Positions 44,757 to 55,421 of a stretch of 64,000 nt of DNA are shown one piece after another. A model generated the notes under the pieces. That model was not told where the DNA came from. It saw only the letters and a program-made list of their open reading frames with translations, and ran no database searches. The stretch lies in the NCBI GenBank assembly GCA_046331665.1, contig JAXLQK010000017.1, positions 62,001 to 126,000 of the forward strand, given 5' to 3'. Numbering within the stretch: the stretch's first letter is position 1; each line of letters begins with the position of its first letter. Made by a program: the position numbers and the translations under genes. This DNA comes from CAWBAT01 sp046331665 (GTDB lineage Bacteria > Acidobacteriota > Terriglobia > Versatilivoradales > Versatilivoraceae).

Positions 44757-45044
44757 TCAGATAAACTCTGCAGCGACGAGATGCTTTCCAGGGGAGGATA
44801 TTTCAATCCGAACCACCACGGCGGAAACCTTTCCAAGGTAACCGAACTCCTTGCTCTTGCCGAGGTCAATTGAAACAAAAGAACGGGGACCAATCGAGGT
44901 GTTTAGATAAAATAAAATTCCACTTGAGCTGATATTGACGCTCTCGGTTTGTTCTTCAAAGGAGTGGCCCATAAGATCCTCGCCGCTCACGATGATGTTT
45001 ACCTGCTCCTCCTCCCTCAAGGTACGCTGCCCTTTATTAGCCAT
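44757..45044 (-). CDS. PilZ domain protein
   Basis: The product is about 95 aa. The PilZ fold is recognised from RTLREEEQVNIIVSGEDLMG at the start and the NISSSGILFYLN strand (D/N-x-S-x-x-G part of the c-di-GMP motif). The upstream arginine pair is imperfect (QRTLREEEQ), so c-di-GMP binding is uncertain. The start at 45044 has GGAGAG upstream. An in-frame start at 45170 is possible but less convincing. A second PilZ gene lies at 48381, with a similar NFSAGG motif. Confidence 0.72.
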   Translation of the reverse strand: MANKGQRTLREEEQVNIIVSGEDLMGHSFEEQTESVNISSSGILFYLNTSIGPRSFVSIDLGKSKEFGYLGKVSAVVVRIEISSPGKHLVAAEFI

Positions 45045-45227
45045 CAGCTCTCTCCCCCCAAATAGAGTATGACATGAAGCGAAAAATTGGTCCGGGTTCA
45101 ACTCATTAGAAATATAATCTTCTGCACTCTGAGCTTGCACATGAACTGGACTCACAGGAGATTCAACCAATCTTCAAATGAAAGTTCTGCGACCCGTGCA
45201 AAGAGCCTCGATTAGCTCTGCACTGTG

Positions 45228-46631
45228 TCACGAGAGAGACCACCCTTGGCGGTATTTGCGGCGAACATAGGTGGTGGCATCTTTATCGTTGGTGACTTCC
45301 ATCTTCATTCCATCCCAAAGCAGTCTTCGATCCGGGAAGCGGACGGCGAGATTTCCCATCAGCACCGTTTCCGTCAGCGGACCGGAATAGTCGAAATTCG
45401 AACACGCGGGTTTGCCGCCTTTGCAGGCCTGGATCCAATTCTGCTCGTGTCCTTTGGAACCGTTGGGAATCCGTTCCAGGGTTTCGGGCGGCTGCTTGAA
45501 GTCACGCATCCGCGCTTCGGGAAGCAGGACGGGATCGCGTCCGTAGCATCCGCACATCACGATTCCCTCGTCACCGATAAACAGTACGCCGCCATCGTCG
45601 TCTCCCATGGCCTGGCCTTCTGCCAGCGCGTCGGGCCGGGGCGGCAGCAAGCCTCCGTCCCACCAGGTCATGCGCACTTCCGGCATTCCTTCTCTGGCGG
45701 GAAACTTGAAGCGAACGATGGTCGAGCGCGGGTAGGTTTCATTCCTGGGTTCGGTCTTTTTAAAGAATTCCTGCCAATAGGCGGAAATACAGCCCTCCAC
45801 GCTGACCGGGTATTTGAGCTTCAACGCCCAAAAGACCGGATCGATGATATGACAGCCCATATCCCCCAGGGAGCCTGTGCCAAAATCCCACCACGCTCTC
45901 CAACGACTGGGATGGTAGGTTGGATGGTAAGGGCGGAACGGGGCAGGACCAATCCATAGATCCCAATCGAAAGTCGAAGGCACTGCTGGTGTTTCGGTGG
46001 GTCTCTCCACCTCGACGCCCTGAGGCCATACTGGCCGATTGGTCCAGGTATGAACTTCCCGGACGGGACCGATCGCACCAGCCCAGATCCACTCGCAGAT
46101 GAGGCGGGCGCCATCACCGGAATGTCCCTGATTACCCATCTGGGTTGCTACCTTGTATTGGCGGGCCGCTTCAGTCAACAGACGTGCTTCATAAACAGAA
46201 TGCGTCAGTGGCTTCTGCACATAGACATGTTTACCTCGTTCCATGGCCGCCATGGCGATGACTGCGTGAGTGTGATCGGGAGTTGCCACAATGACCGCGT
46301 CAATGTCTTTTTGTTGGTCAAACATGACGCGAAAATCCTGGTACGTTTTCGCCTTGGGATATTTGGCAAAAGTCTTGGCGGCGAACTCCATGTCGACATC
46401 GCAGAGAGCCACGATGTTTTCTGTCTCACATTTTTCCAAATTCCCCTTACCCATCCCCCCGACGCCGACCGCCGCGATATTGAGTTTGTCGTTGGCGGAA
46501 AGTGGACCTGTACTGCCGAATAGTTGCCTTGGCCCTATCGTAAGCGCTCCAGCCGCCCCTGCCGTCATCCCAAGGAAGGTTCGGCGCGGCACCAAAGATG
46601 TTGTCTTCTTCGATCCTTCTGAGTTCTTCAT
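45228..46631 (-). CDS. Tat-exported Gfo/Idh/MocA family oxidoreductase
   Basis: The product is 467 aa with a twin-arginine leader (VPRRTFLGMTAGAAGA). An NAD(P)-binding Rossmann domain follows (LNIAAVGVGGMGKGNLEKC) with the EKPLTHS-like motif VQKPLTHSVYEARLL. The C-terminal substrate domain includes TWTNRPVWPQG, DWDLWIGPAPFRPYHPTYHP and DMGCHIIDPVFWALKL. This matches the exported Gfo/Idh/MocA branch, whose members act on sugars, their acids or glycosides. GGAGGG precedes the ATG. In this region it is one of several exported sugar-active enzymes. Confidence 0.92.
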   Translation of the reverse strand: MKNSEGSKKTTSLVPRRTFLGMTAGAAGALTIGPRQLFGSTGPLSANDKLNIAAVGVGGMGKGNLEKCETENIVALCDVDMEFAAKTFAKYPKAKTYQDFRVMFDQQKDIDAVIVATPDHTHAVIAMAAMERGKHVYVQKPLTHSVYEARLLTEAARQYKVATQMGNQGHSGDGARLICEWIWAGAIGPVREVHTWTNRPVWPQGVEVERPTETPAVPSTFDWDLWIGPAPFRPYHPTYHPSRWRAWWDFGTGSLGDMGCHIIDPVFWALKLKYPVSVEGCISAYWQEFFKKTEPRNETYPRSTIVRFKFPAREGMPEVRMTWWDGGLLPPRPDALAEGQAMGDDDGGVLFIGDEGIVMCGCYGRDPVLLPEARMRDFKQPPETLERIPNGSKGHEQNWIQACKGGKPACSNFDYSGPLTETVLMGNLAVRFPDRRLLWDGMKMEVTNDKDATTYVRRKYRQGWSLS

Positions 46632-46939
46632 GCAGAGTCCCTCCAGTAAGGTGTAGGTCTTTAGATCATTCCCCAGGCAAGCCTAAGATTCTTTTCAGGA
46701 CAAATACAATTTAGCAGATTTTGTCTTAATTTCAGCACGGAGTCTTGGGATTTCCGAGAATCGTAGGCCGAGAGAGTTGCCACACCCACATCACTCCTCA
46801 TCCGCCGTTCGGTGGATTGGCGATTCAGAGGGGATTACATCCCCCTAAACCCCGCTCAAGGGGTAATCCATGAGGCTTGAGCAGTTGGGTGCAAGAATAA
46901 AACATTGACACCCCCAGCAACTCACGTCAGCATTTTCGG
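46632..46939. other. Intergenic, no supported gene
   Basis: About 308 bp lie between divergent genes. Around 46829-46845 a GGGGAT-tac-ATCCCC hairpin is present. Nothing else is recognised. Confidence 0.3.
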
Positions 46940-47911
46940 GTGAATCGTTCAGATATTCTCAATGCTTGGGGGAAAGTTCTTACCGGCCGATACCCCGCGC
47001 TCTCGATTGAGGTGACGCGGGAATGTCCTTTGCGCTGTCCGGGATGTTACGCCTACGAAGAAGGCCACCTGGGCGGCAATGTCACTCTGCGTCAATTAAG
47101 TGATTTGAAGGGAGAGGCCCTCATTGAGGGAGTCCTGGATCTCGTGAGACGCCACCAACCGGTGCACGTGTCGCTGGTGGGCGGAGACCCCTTGGTGCGT
47201 TTTCGCGAGATGGAAGTGGTGGTCCCCAAGCTCAATGAGATGGGGATTTTTGTGCAGTTGGTCACCAGCGCCTTCCGACCCATTCCTGAGGCGTGGGCAC
47301 ACATCTCTCATTTGGATGTTGTGGTTTCCATCGATGGGTTACAGCCGGAACATGATGAACGTCGAACCCCGGCCACTTACGAGCGGATTCTAAAACATAT
47401 AGCCGGACAACGCATGGTTGTTCATTGCACGGTAACCGGACAAATGATGAAGCGTCCGGGATACTTGGAGGAATTTCTGGAGTTCTGGAGTCCTCGGAGC
47501 GAGATCAAGAAGATCTGGATGAGTATGTTCACGCCTCAAAAAGGCGCCACGGATCCAGAGTGTCTTACCCCGGAAGAGCGCCTGCAGGCCGTTGAGGACT
47601 TGCAAGCCTTGCGGTCTTCGTTCCCGAAACTGGATATGAGCGAGAAAATCCTCCGCGAGTTTATCTCCCCTCCGAATAGCCCGGACGAGTGTCTATTTTC
47701 TCGGGCCACCTTGAATTTCTCCGCCGATTTAAAAACCAGGGTATCTCCCTGCCAGTTCGGGGGGGACCCGGACTGTGCGCGTTGCGGATGCATGGCCTCG
47801 ATGGCACTGGCTGCCGTAGGACATCATCAGCTTCCAGGCGGGTTCTCATTGGGAGGGATTTTCCGCGCTTCGGCCAAAGTCGGCAAGCTCTCCGCACGCT
47901 TTCACCGTTGA
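46940..47911 (+). CDS. Radical SAM protein
   Basis: The product is 323 aa and starts at a GTG. The cluster-binding motif is C29-x3-C33-x2-C36 (ECPLRCPGCYAYEEGHLGG), followed by SLVGGDPLVRF (the GGDP SAM-binding element) and VVSIDGLQPEHDE. The C-terminal part (SPCQFGGDPDCARCGCMAS) carries extra cysteines, as in SPASM/twitch-like regions for an auxiliary cluster. It should generate a 5'-deoxyadenosyl radical. The substrate is unknown and could be a peptide or metabolite modification. It stands between Gfo/Idh/MocA and a small CPXCG protein. Confidence 0.88.
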   Translation: MNRSDILNAWGKVLTGRYPALSIEVTRECPLRCPGCYAYEEGHLGGNVTLRQLSDLKGEALIEGVLDLVRRHQPVHVSLVGGDPLVRFREMEVVVPKLNEMGIFVQLVTSAFRPIPEAWAHISHLDVVVSIDGLQPEHDERRTPATYERILKHIAGQRMVVHCTVTGQMMKRPGYLEEFLEFWSPRSEIKKIWMSMFTPQKGATDPECLTPEERLQAVEDLQALRSSFPKLDMSEKILREFISPPNSPDECLFSRATLNFSADLKTRVSPCQFGGDPDCARCGCMASMALAAVGHHQLPGGFSLGGIFRASAKVGKLSARFHR

Positions 47912-47943
47912 TTCAGCTGGAAAGTAAAACCCGGGACGAAAGG

Positions 47944-48135
47944 TCAATCGTCCGTTGTGCGGAAAGTGGCGGTCCAGTCGCCACCTTGGTCGCAGGTCAC
48001 TTCGACTTCCCAAGGACGGCAACAAACAGGACAGTCTTCCACGTAGGATTGATGCCGGCCGCCGCTTTCATCCATCTCCAGTTCCACCGCCTCGCCGCAG
48101 TAGGGCAACTCAATAGATAACCTGCCACGCTTCAC
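47944..48135 (-). CDS. CPXCG family cysteine-rich small protein
   Basis: The product is 63 aa. The two Cys elements PYCGEAVELEMD and YVEDCPVCCRPWEV correspond to the Cys_rich_CPXG family (PF14255 type), probably a small zinc-ribbon-like domain. The family is widespread and of unknown role. It is convergent with the radical SAM gene. Confidence 0.75.
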   Translation of the reverse strand: MKRGRLSIELPYCGEAVELEMDESGGRHQSYVEDCPVCCRPWEVEVTCDQGGDWTATFRTTDD

Positions 48136-48380
48136 TCCTTGAATCCCTGGAAGTCATCTTAATGATTTTACACCCCACCTGGATGTTGAAGTACGGTTGT
48201 CTAAGTCTTCTGTAATGGCTGCAAAATTGTTGAGTCTGAAGTTCTTCAGAGCGAGCTGTCAACAGCTGCTGATTTTAAGAATAAAAACGAAGAGCCGCAA
48301 GGATAACCTTAAGGAGAGTTCTATCGAGGATTACCACTTGGAAGCTGGCTTTTTTGGAAGGTACCGCCGAACGCCTCCGC

Positions 48381-48719
48381 TTATGGACAAACCATGCCCC
48401 GTATTTGTATCCGGGAGCTTTCATGATCTGATTCCACCCGGGTAACGAGGCCCGTGGTTCGATAGGTCTTGGGATCTGCCGGCAGAACGATACTCAGGGC
48501 GAAGGTCTTGCCAACCCGGACACGATTTGACAGGTAGAAACAGGTGCCTCCGGCTGAAAAATTGACCGACTCGGTGAGCTCTTCAAAAGGCGCATCCTCA
48601 ATGCTAATGCCCTTTACTTCAATGGAAACACCGGCCTTGACACGCCTTTTCCTTCGCCGGTCTACGAAGGCTTTAATGGCATTGTCGATGTCTTCGCCGC
48701 GCCAAACTTGTTGTCTCAT
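48381..48719 (-). CDS. PilZ domain protein
   Basis: The product is 112 aa. It contains the basic RRRKRRVKA element of the RxxxR c-di-GMP motif (about residues 22-30) and VNFSAGGTCFYL (DxSxxG-like). VGKTFALSIVLPADP and RTTGLVTRVES are typical of PilZ strands. It probably binds c-di-GMP; the effector it controls is not visible. The ATG has GGGAGC just upstream. Confidence 0.8.
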   Translation of the reverse strand: MRQQVWRGEDIDNAIKAFVDRRRKRRVKAGVSIEVKGISIEDAPFEELTESVNFSAGGTCFYLSNRVRVGKTFALSIVLPADPKTYRTTGLVTRVESDHESSRIQIRGMVCP

Positions 48720-48881
48720 GGCTGCTCCCTGGCCATTCTTTGGAAAAGCGCTTGCCCTACATAACTTTTATCGGCTGCTACCGCGCTTTCATTTACATCA
48801 ATGAAAGAGGTTTAATGGATCTATTGGGGCCAAGGTTGAAGGGCAGGAAAGGGGTCTATGAGGGCCTGCCAGTCGGTCGAT

Positions 48882-49922
48882 TCAGGGTGCGAAGGCCGAG
48901 TCGACCGCTTGAATGAATTCGAGAATCTTCTCGTCGGGAACTTCAGGGCCGATGTCAGCCACCCAGACGTCCCGGACTCGGGTACTGGGGCCAGCCTGTT
49001 GTACCAGGCTTGAAATCGTTTCTTTGAGGGTTTCTGGCGGCATTGTCTGCAAATCATAAATATTGATCATCAGGTCGAGTGTCACGTTGGGGAAGGCGCG
49101 ACGGACGGCGCTGAGGTCGCTTCCCCAGCCGACTTCGATAGAGTTGATCGGCTCGAGTTTCCGGTATTCTTCCAGATACCGATCCATGCGGCCGCAATGG
49201 TGCAGATCAAACCGCGACGCCTGGCGGCGAAAATGAAGGTCAGCCGGCAAAACCATTTCCCGATAAAGGTTCGGGCTGATCATCACCACCGGGCAGTTTC
49301 CAATAAACAGGTTTCGTTCCTCCCTTAACCACGGGTTAAACGGTACGGTCAGCGTGTCATAACATTCCAGGATGAAGTCCGCAATGAGGGTGAGGAATGG
49401 CGACATGACGTCCGCTGCCTCGATCAGGTAGGCTAGTGCATTGCTTCCCAGGACGCTCATGGCTACGTTGAGGGGACCACCATGGTTGATCGTAGCATCT
49501 ACCGTTCCGTAGCGTTCCATTAGCAATTTCCCCTGCCTGCGAAACTCTGTGGACAAAAAATGAGAGGCTAAATCAGGTTGCGGAATCGAGGCAATGTCGG
49601 ATGAATTGCTCAGGGAGAGATGACGACAGGAAGGGGCTTGGTCATTCTGGAAATAGATTTCACAACCGAGCAGACCAGAGATCAAACGGTGGCCGCAGAT
49701 TTCAAGGTGAGGTTTGGGAAGGGGATCGATTTCACCAATGCCGGCCCGGCCAAACCTGTCATAGAGCAGACGCCGGGCTTCACGATCCTGTTCGGTACGA
49801 AAGATTGGATCTCTGCAATATTTCTCTCCAAAAATCATGCCATAGTGCTGGTAAAACCAGGACTCAGAGAAGGTAGGCCTCGCATGCGTTGCGGGAAGAT
49901 TTTGGCCTGTGTACCATTTCAT
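48882..49922 (-). CDS. UroD-family protein, methyltransferase-like, incomplete zinc motif
   Basis: This 346-aa uroporphyrinogen decarboxylase-like barrel protein carries an HxC motif (DLHHCGRMDRY) like the zinc site of MtaA-type methyltransferases. No Cys follows in the expected downstream region (INSIEVGWGSDLSAV), so metal binding is doubtful. Other segments include GLLGCEIYFQNDQAP and NLYREMVLPADLHF. AAGGAGGTC is placed correctly before the ATG. It is not adjacent to a corrinoid gene. It is divergent from the RraA-like gene. Confidence 0.75.
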   Translation of the reverse strand: MKWYTGQNLPATHARPTFSESWFYQHYGMIFGEKYCRDPIFRTEQDREARRLLYDRFGRAGIGEIDPLPKPHLEICGHRLISGLLGCEIYFQNDQAPSCRHLSLSNSSDIASIPQPDLASHFLSTEFRRQGKLLMERYGTVDATINHGGPLNVAMSVLGSNALAYLIEAADVMSPFLTLIADFILECYDTLTVPFNPWLREERNLFIGNCPVVMISPNLYREMVLPADLHFRRQASRFDLHHCGRMDRYLEEYRKLEPINSIEVGWGSDLSAVRRAFPNVTLDLMINIYDLQTMPPETLKETISSLVQQAGPSTRVRDVWVADIGPEVPDEKILEFIQAVDSAFAP

Positions 49923-50211
49923 GGCGCTCTGACCTCCTTGAGTCCACTCCTATGAAAAGCACGGTATCAGTGATGCAAGTTCATCGTGCTGGATTCCACT
50001 CCGTTTGCTCGGATGGTATGTCGATGATCCGTTCTTTGGTCCGTCAAAAAGTCAGCACTTGAAACGCTCACTGTAAGTCTCCTCTGCTTCTGATGTATAT
50101 TATGGTCGATGATGTTCGAGAATAAATCATCTCTTATTCACTCTATTCGTGAAGTCCACCGGTCATTCTCCTGCCTTGACAACTTCTATAACTCATAAAC
50201 GGAGGAATGCG

Positions 50212-51114
50212 ATGAAGAGATTGGGACTTGGCATTCTTATTCTGGTGATCTCGCTGGCCTATGTCTCACCCTGCGCTGCACAGTTGGGCTTGTTTTCAAA
50301 GGAACAACGTATTGATATTACCCGCGAGTGGAAAGGGGAACGATTCCCGGATGGGCGTCCCAAGGTCCCGGAGTCCACTCTCGAAGTGCTGAAGACTGTT
50401 GACGCCGAGGAAGCCTGGGGGGTACTGATTGCCCATGGCTACAAATTTCAATTTGAGAGCGGCTGGCATGTGATTAATCCCGGCCAACGATTGGTGGGAC
50501 GGGTGGTGACGGCGGTTTTCATGCCGCAGCGTCCGGATTTAAATGACTATATCAATGATCGCGGCAAACAGGAGGGTCGCCATGGGGCTCAAAATTCCTG
50601 GCCGATTGACACCCTGCAACCCGGAGACGTTTTGGTGGTCGACCTTTTTGGTAAGGTTAGAGATGGAACCTACGCGGGAGATAATCTTTCCACCTCCATC
50701 TTCACGCGGTCTGGAACAGGGCTGGTCGTGGATGGGGCCGTCCGCGACGAAACTGGGATCTCCCAGATCAAAGGGATGAGGGTCTTTGTGCGTGCTTCGG
50801 ACCCATCGGCTTTGCGTGATGTAACCCTGGTCGGGATGAATGTCCCCATCCGGATCGGTCAGGTCACTGTCTTGCCGGGGGACATCGTTCTGAGCGATGT
50901 CGAGGGGTTGACTTTCATCCCGCCTCATCTGGCTGAGGAAGTGGGGGACAAGGCTCAGATGACCCATTTGGTAGACGAGTGGGGGCATATGATGCTCCGC
51001 GAAGGCAAATACAAGCCGGGAGAAGTCGACGGCAAATGGAGCAAACAAATGATCGACGAATTCAACCAATGGGCGGAGCAAAAGGGATCGAAGTTGCGAA
51101 TGAAGCCGAATTGA
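50212..51114 (+). CDS. RraA-family protein with a signal peptide
   Basis: The product is 300 aa. A clear Sec signal (MKRLGLGILILVISLAYVSPCAAQ) is followed by an RraA/HMG-aldolase-like fold. The signature is LQPGDVLVVDLFGKV, GDNLSTS and GLVVDGAVRDE, and the second-half motif is VTVLPGDIVLSDVEGLTFIPP. RraA-fold proteins include RNase E inhibitors and class II aldolases of oxaloacetate or HMG. The cytoplasmic RNase E role is excluded by the export signal, so an aldolase-like or other role in the periplasm is more likely. GGAGG precedes the ATG at 50212. Confidence 0.85.
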   Translation: MKRLGLGILILVISLAYVSPCAAQLGLFSKEQRIDITREWKGERFPDGRPKVPESTLEVLKTVDAEEAWGVLIAHGYKFQFESGWHVINPGQRLVGRVVTAVFMPQRPDLNDYINDRGKQEGRHGAQNSWPIDTLQPGDVLVVDLFGKVRDGTYAGDNLSTSIFTRSGTGLVVDGAVRDETGISQIKGMRVFVRASDPSALRDVTLVGMNVPIRIGQVTVLPGDIVLSDVEGLTFIPPHLAEEVGDKAQMTHLVDEWGHMMLREGKYKPGEVDGKWSKQMIDEFNQWAEQKGSKLRMKPN

Positions 51115-51212
51115 AGCCTATTTTGCCTCCTTCTCTGAGAGAGTTTTTCCCCTCGACTTTCTATCAGAATCTATAATTTTCAATAACTATATTTTAACTA
51201 GACCTATGTAAT

Positions 51213-54200
51213 CTAAAACTTTAGAAGTTTAACTGCCTGGGGAGCGATAGATACAGGTCCAAGCAGGCCCGACTCCAACAAGGGATCCCCTTTGGTCCAG
51301 TGTTTCCAGGTAGTAAAGGTTTTCCTGCCGGTCGGGCTGGGTTGATGCTTGAGAAACCAGTCCGGCCACTCCTCCAGCCTGGCTCATAGTTTTTGGCGTT
51401 AGATTCCTGGGGGTTGACGGTGGAATCCATTGTGCATCCTCTGGAAGTTGTTCATCACCGATCAGCCGATTTGGCCAGAGATTGACAACCTTCACCACCA
51501 GTTCGTTATTTCCCGTGCAGAAGATTGGTGATATCCACTCCGGGATAGGTTTCCACAGGATACCGACGTCATATCCCGTTGAGATTGGCCTGAGCGATCA
51601 CCAGAGACCCTTCCGAGGTCCAATGTGTATCGGCAATCGGATTGGATGAAGCCTTCGGAGCGCTTGGAAGGTAATATGCCGATATAAGGCTGTCAGAAAA
51701 AATACTTCACGCCAGGATGCGGATGATCCGTCAGGAGATGTGAGCTGGTCCAGTGTCAGGCGATCCGGAGCGCCCCCCTGGCAGAATTCAATACCCAAGA
51801 TTGAATGGCCAGTGGATTGGGGGTGGAGGGGATCTCCGTTTTTACCAGAACTCCCTTCCGGGTCTTCAATTCATAATTCCCGGCATTCTCGACTGCGATT
51901 CTGTATTCCAGACTCACCGGAACGAAGGGGCGCTGATGGCAATGGCTTGATGTCGAAGCTGAATTTCCGGTGCCGGGGTTAACGCAGAGTCGACAACTCC
52001 ACCCCATTTCGTCGAATGGAGATCACAGGCTCTGGTAGTGTTGCTTCATCTCCTCGAAAAACGACCTTGCCTGACCCATAAGGATCAATGCCAGCGGAAT
52101 TAACGTGGCACCGTCGCGTTCGTCGTAGGTGAGCACGGGATCCATCTTGCCAGTGTCATGCCACCAGAGTTCGGGTCTCCCGGCGACCCGAAACCGGCAG
52201 AGAAACCGTCTGGCTTCAGGGAGGGCATTGGCGACAAAGTAGAGGTCGTCTCTACCAACCCGGCGATGAATCGTGCGAATCTCTTCTCCGACGGTTGCTT
52301 CGAGTGCAAGAGAAGTCGGGCTGTACGCCCAACCCGGAGAGCACTTTGGGGAAGAGGTTTCCCCCATACGATTTTCCCTTTGCCATAGCGGTTTTCGGTG
52401 ATGCTCACGCCGTCGCAATTCCCCCAAAGTTCGGCGGCCATTTCTTGAATGAGGCTGTCACAGCGCGGGTAATCCATGAGGCTGGGAGAGCTGACCGGGC
52501 GGGGACCAACGACCGTAGCTCCTGCGAACACCAATTCTCTAATCTTCCCAAGCAGGGCGGGGGTCATGGTGCGTCCGGGAGGCAGCGCGAGTATTCGATA
52601 GCTCATTCGGCTTGGCAGTACCAGACGTCCATCCTCCACGGTCATCTGCTTGATCAGCACTTGAGGTGGAATATCGTCAAAATCAAAGCCCGGAGGGATG
52701 AGGATCCATTGCCTCACGGCTGGGAAAGAATGGGGAGAGTTCTCACTGCCGAGGTAAGCGACGTCGGCTACAAATTGGCCGCTTTGCAACGGGGATTGGC
52801 AGCGAGCCAGATAGGTATGCCAGGGAAGGGAAAATTCCACCAGGTATTGGTTCGTTCGTAGTGAATTCCAAAAGGGCCAAGGTCGCCTTCGGCAAGCAGT
52901 CCATCCAGGGTTGCATGCAGTAGCGGTGAAAGACGAAGCGGTTGACTCCCAAAGTGAAAGCCAGGTCGCCGGTCGGCTTCATCCGGAACGGATGAGCCAC
53001 CTTCGCGCTTTCCGGATTTACCAGCGGTATAGGCCTCCGCAGCGACGACAGGCTGGCCCTGGATGTGCGCAGCCAGGCCATCGCCTTGCACCATCCCATC
53101 AAGAAATCCCACCAGGCAGGTCTTCCAGACCAGGGAATTCGCACATCTGAAGGTCCGCCGCGCCGGCATGGCGGCGTCATCCAGAGGACCTCCATCGCAT
53201 ACGCCTCGATCGACAAGCCAAGCCCATTCCGATGGCTGATCTCCCGCAATTGCTCGGCATAATTGATTACCATCAGATCGGCGACTGTGCGTCGCAAATC
53301 CCAAAGAAAGCGCTCTGAAATTTCGCGATTGCCGACGGCGCGTCCCGTGAGAATCGTCAAATAGGGGAGAAGATCGTAGCCGCACTTCGAGCGAAATGCT
53401 TCACGGAACCCGGGCGTCCAGTTCTGGGCTCCTGTTTCCCAGCTGTCAATGTGGGTCATCTTCAAAGCCGTGCCATTGACCGCTTTCTGGTCCGCGAGGA
53501 GTTTGCCCATCAATTCAGCAAAGTGGATTTCGATCGCTTTCTGGCTGAGTTTGTCCTCAAGACCGAGGCTTTCTTGCGGTGCGGGATGATTCATTTTTCC
53601 GGTGGAAGTGTGCCCGATGCGGAGCACGGTCCAACTTCCGCGGGGGACCCTCCCAGTAGGCTGTCCCTTTAAATTACATCTGACTGCTTAAGTCCACAAT
53701 CTGGTCTGGCGGAATTGCTATCTGCGAGGGGATCATTGGCTCGCCGGAAAAGACCTGCTGTCTGATATAAGCCGCTTTCCGGGAATATCCTCCAGCCGCA
53801 CGTCGGGATGCAGTTCAACGGCATTCAGGGTGATCCCATTGGCGAAAGTACGGAACAGCCAGTCAGTCTCCTCCAGCAGGCCTTTCAGGAATAGCCGGAA
53901 ATAGCGGGCCGTGACCGCTGGAAAATTGACGGTTGAGCAGGGCCAATGAAACTTGAATGGGCGAATGACCTGGAAATTCTGGCCATCCTCGGAAACCTCC
54001 AGCGTGCCCGAGACTTCCAGAATTCCACGGCTCCGAGGCGAGAGTGAGAGCCCGGGCAGTGAAGGGTTCGGGGAAGTCGATATTCAAAATCTGCGACTCT
54101 CCTTCAGGCACGGGCGGCAACAGGGTGATGGCAGAAGGGTCGCCTTGGAGCAGGCCTGCCGCATCGAGGCTTTTGCGGTCAGATCCGTAGCTGATCTTCG

Positions 54201-54813
54201 GAGCGCGCGAAGCCATCCGGTCTTCTTCCACGGCCGGTGTAGGAAAAGCCAGAACAGCAATGTCCCGGTAGTAATTGCGGACAGACTTTGGCCGGATCAA
54301 GGGTCCGGAAAATGTCTGGGGGCCTTGCAGTCTAGTCTCACTCCAAACCAGGACTTGCATCGACAATTCTGGAGTAATCCAGGGGCCGCCACTGCCGGTA
54401 TATCCACCATCGTTATTCATATTCAGCGTGATGCCGAGACGCGAAGCTTCCCGGATGACATGTTGGAGCATTTCCCGCCATTCCGGGCTCAAGAAGCGGA
54501 CAGGTCCCTTCGGTACAAACAAGTCCACTTCCAAATAAACGACACCGCGAATGCCCACCCGGCGCATCGCTTCAAGGTCCGCCGTGATGCCCTCACGGGT
54601 CAGCGTCCCATCCATGATGACCCAATAGACCCACGGCCAGGCTTCTTCTGGTGGATCGAGAAAAGCCTGCTCGAGCTTTCCGGAGGTCTGAACTCCCACC
54701 TTCCCAGAGCGAGCGAGGAAACAGGGACTCTCCATGCCAATCAGTGCAGGGGCGCCCAATACCCAAAAAGTGGAGTTTCTAAGAAACCATCTTCGGTTAA
54801 AGATGGGCATCAT
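51213..54813 (-). pseudogene. GH106 (alpha-L-rhamnosidase-like) glycoside hydrolase, heavily frameshifted
   Basis: The reconstructed span is ~1,200 codons, the usual GH106 length. The N-terminus is open (53863-54813) with a twin-arginine leader (NRRWFLRNSTFWVLGAP), then PPEEAWPWVYWVIMDGTLTREGI. In other frames follow DLSSQM...LRIGHTSTGKMNHPAP near 53600, HIDSWETGAQNWTPGFREAF near 53450, HPFRMKPTGDLAFTLGVNRF near 52990, GPFGIHYERTNTWW near 52850, LARCQSPLQSGQFVADVAYLG near 52800 and NLWPNRLIGDEQLP near 51480, ending ESGLLGPVSIAPQAV at 51213. At least seven indels are required. AAGGAGG lies before the ATG. It is either a pseudogene or a badly assembled region. Intact GH106 enzymes remove alpha-L-rhamnose from plant or microbial glycans. 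Confidence 0.85.
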
Positions 54814-55421
54814 AGGAAAGCCTCCTTCTCTAAAGGTCTAAGTTCTCAACTGGTGAGCGTTCGACAGGCTGGCTCGAGAAGAGAACTTTTCTCGTTTTTA
54901 AATGGCGAATGAATCTGTTTGAGGCATCTTTGAAAGTCCGCCTCGTTTGCTGGTTGAATGAAGAGAAGCAATCAAATCAGTGAATGTCCTGCCAAGGAAA
55001 GCATTCAGGAGGAATCAAATCCCTGGGGATGAAAGAATGGCCGGGAATTCCCGCTCATTCCTTAAGAACAAGCTATCAGAAAATGGCCTTGGTTGAAAAG
55101 CAGGAACAGCACTCCCCATATTTTGACTGAAGTCTCGCTGAAGGAGTATAGTTCTCTCACCGGTTATCCATATCCCCAGATCGAGGACGAAGAATAACTC
55201 TTTGGGAGAATTCTCATGGCCAGAAATAGGCCGAGGGACTGGTTCATGGCGAAATTAGGCCGACCTTGAACACGAGGGCATAACAGAGGTGACTGAAAAC
55301 GGAAATACGAATTTATTGTTACTCGCTTAGATAGTCTACTCGTCTTTGCTACGCCTTGGTATTCTTCAGAGGAGCACGGCACGAACCGGATCGAGTAGTG
55401 GAGTTGAAAGAATTGGCCTAA
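54814..55421. other. Intergenic, no supported gene
   Basis: About 600 bp lie between the start of the GH106 gene and the repeat element near the DUF1080 gene. Open frames here show no family resemblance, and no RNA gene was found. Confidence 0.4.
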
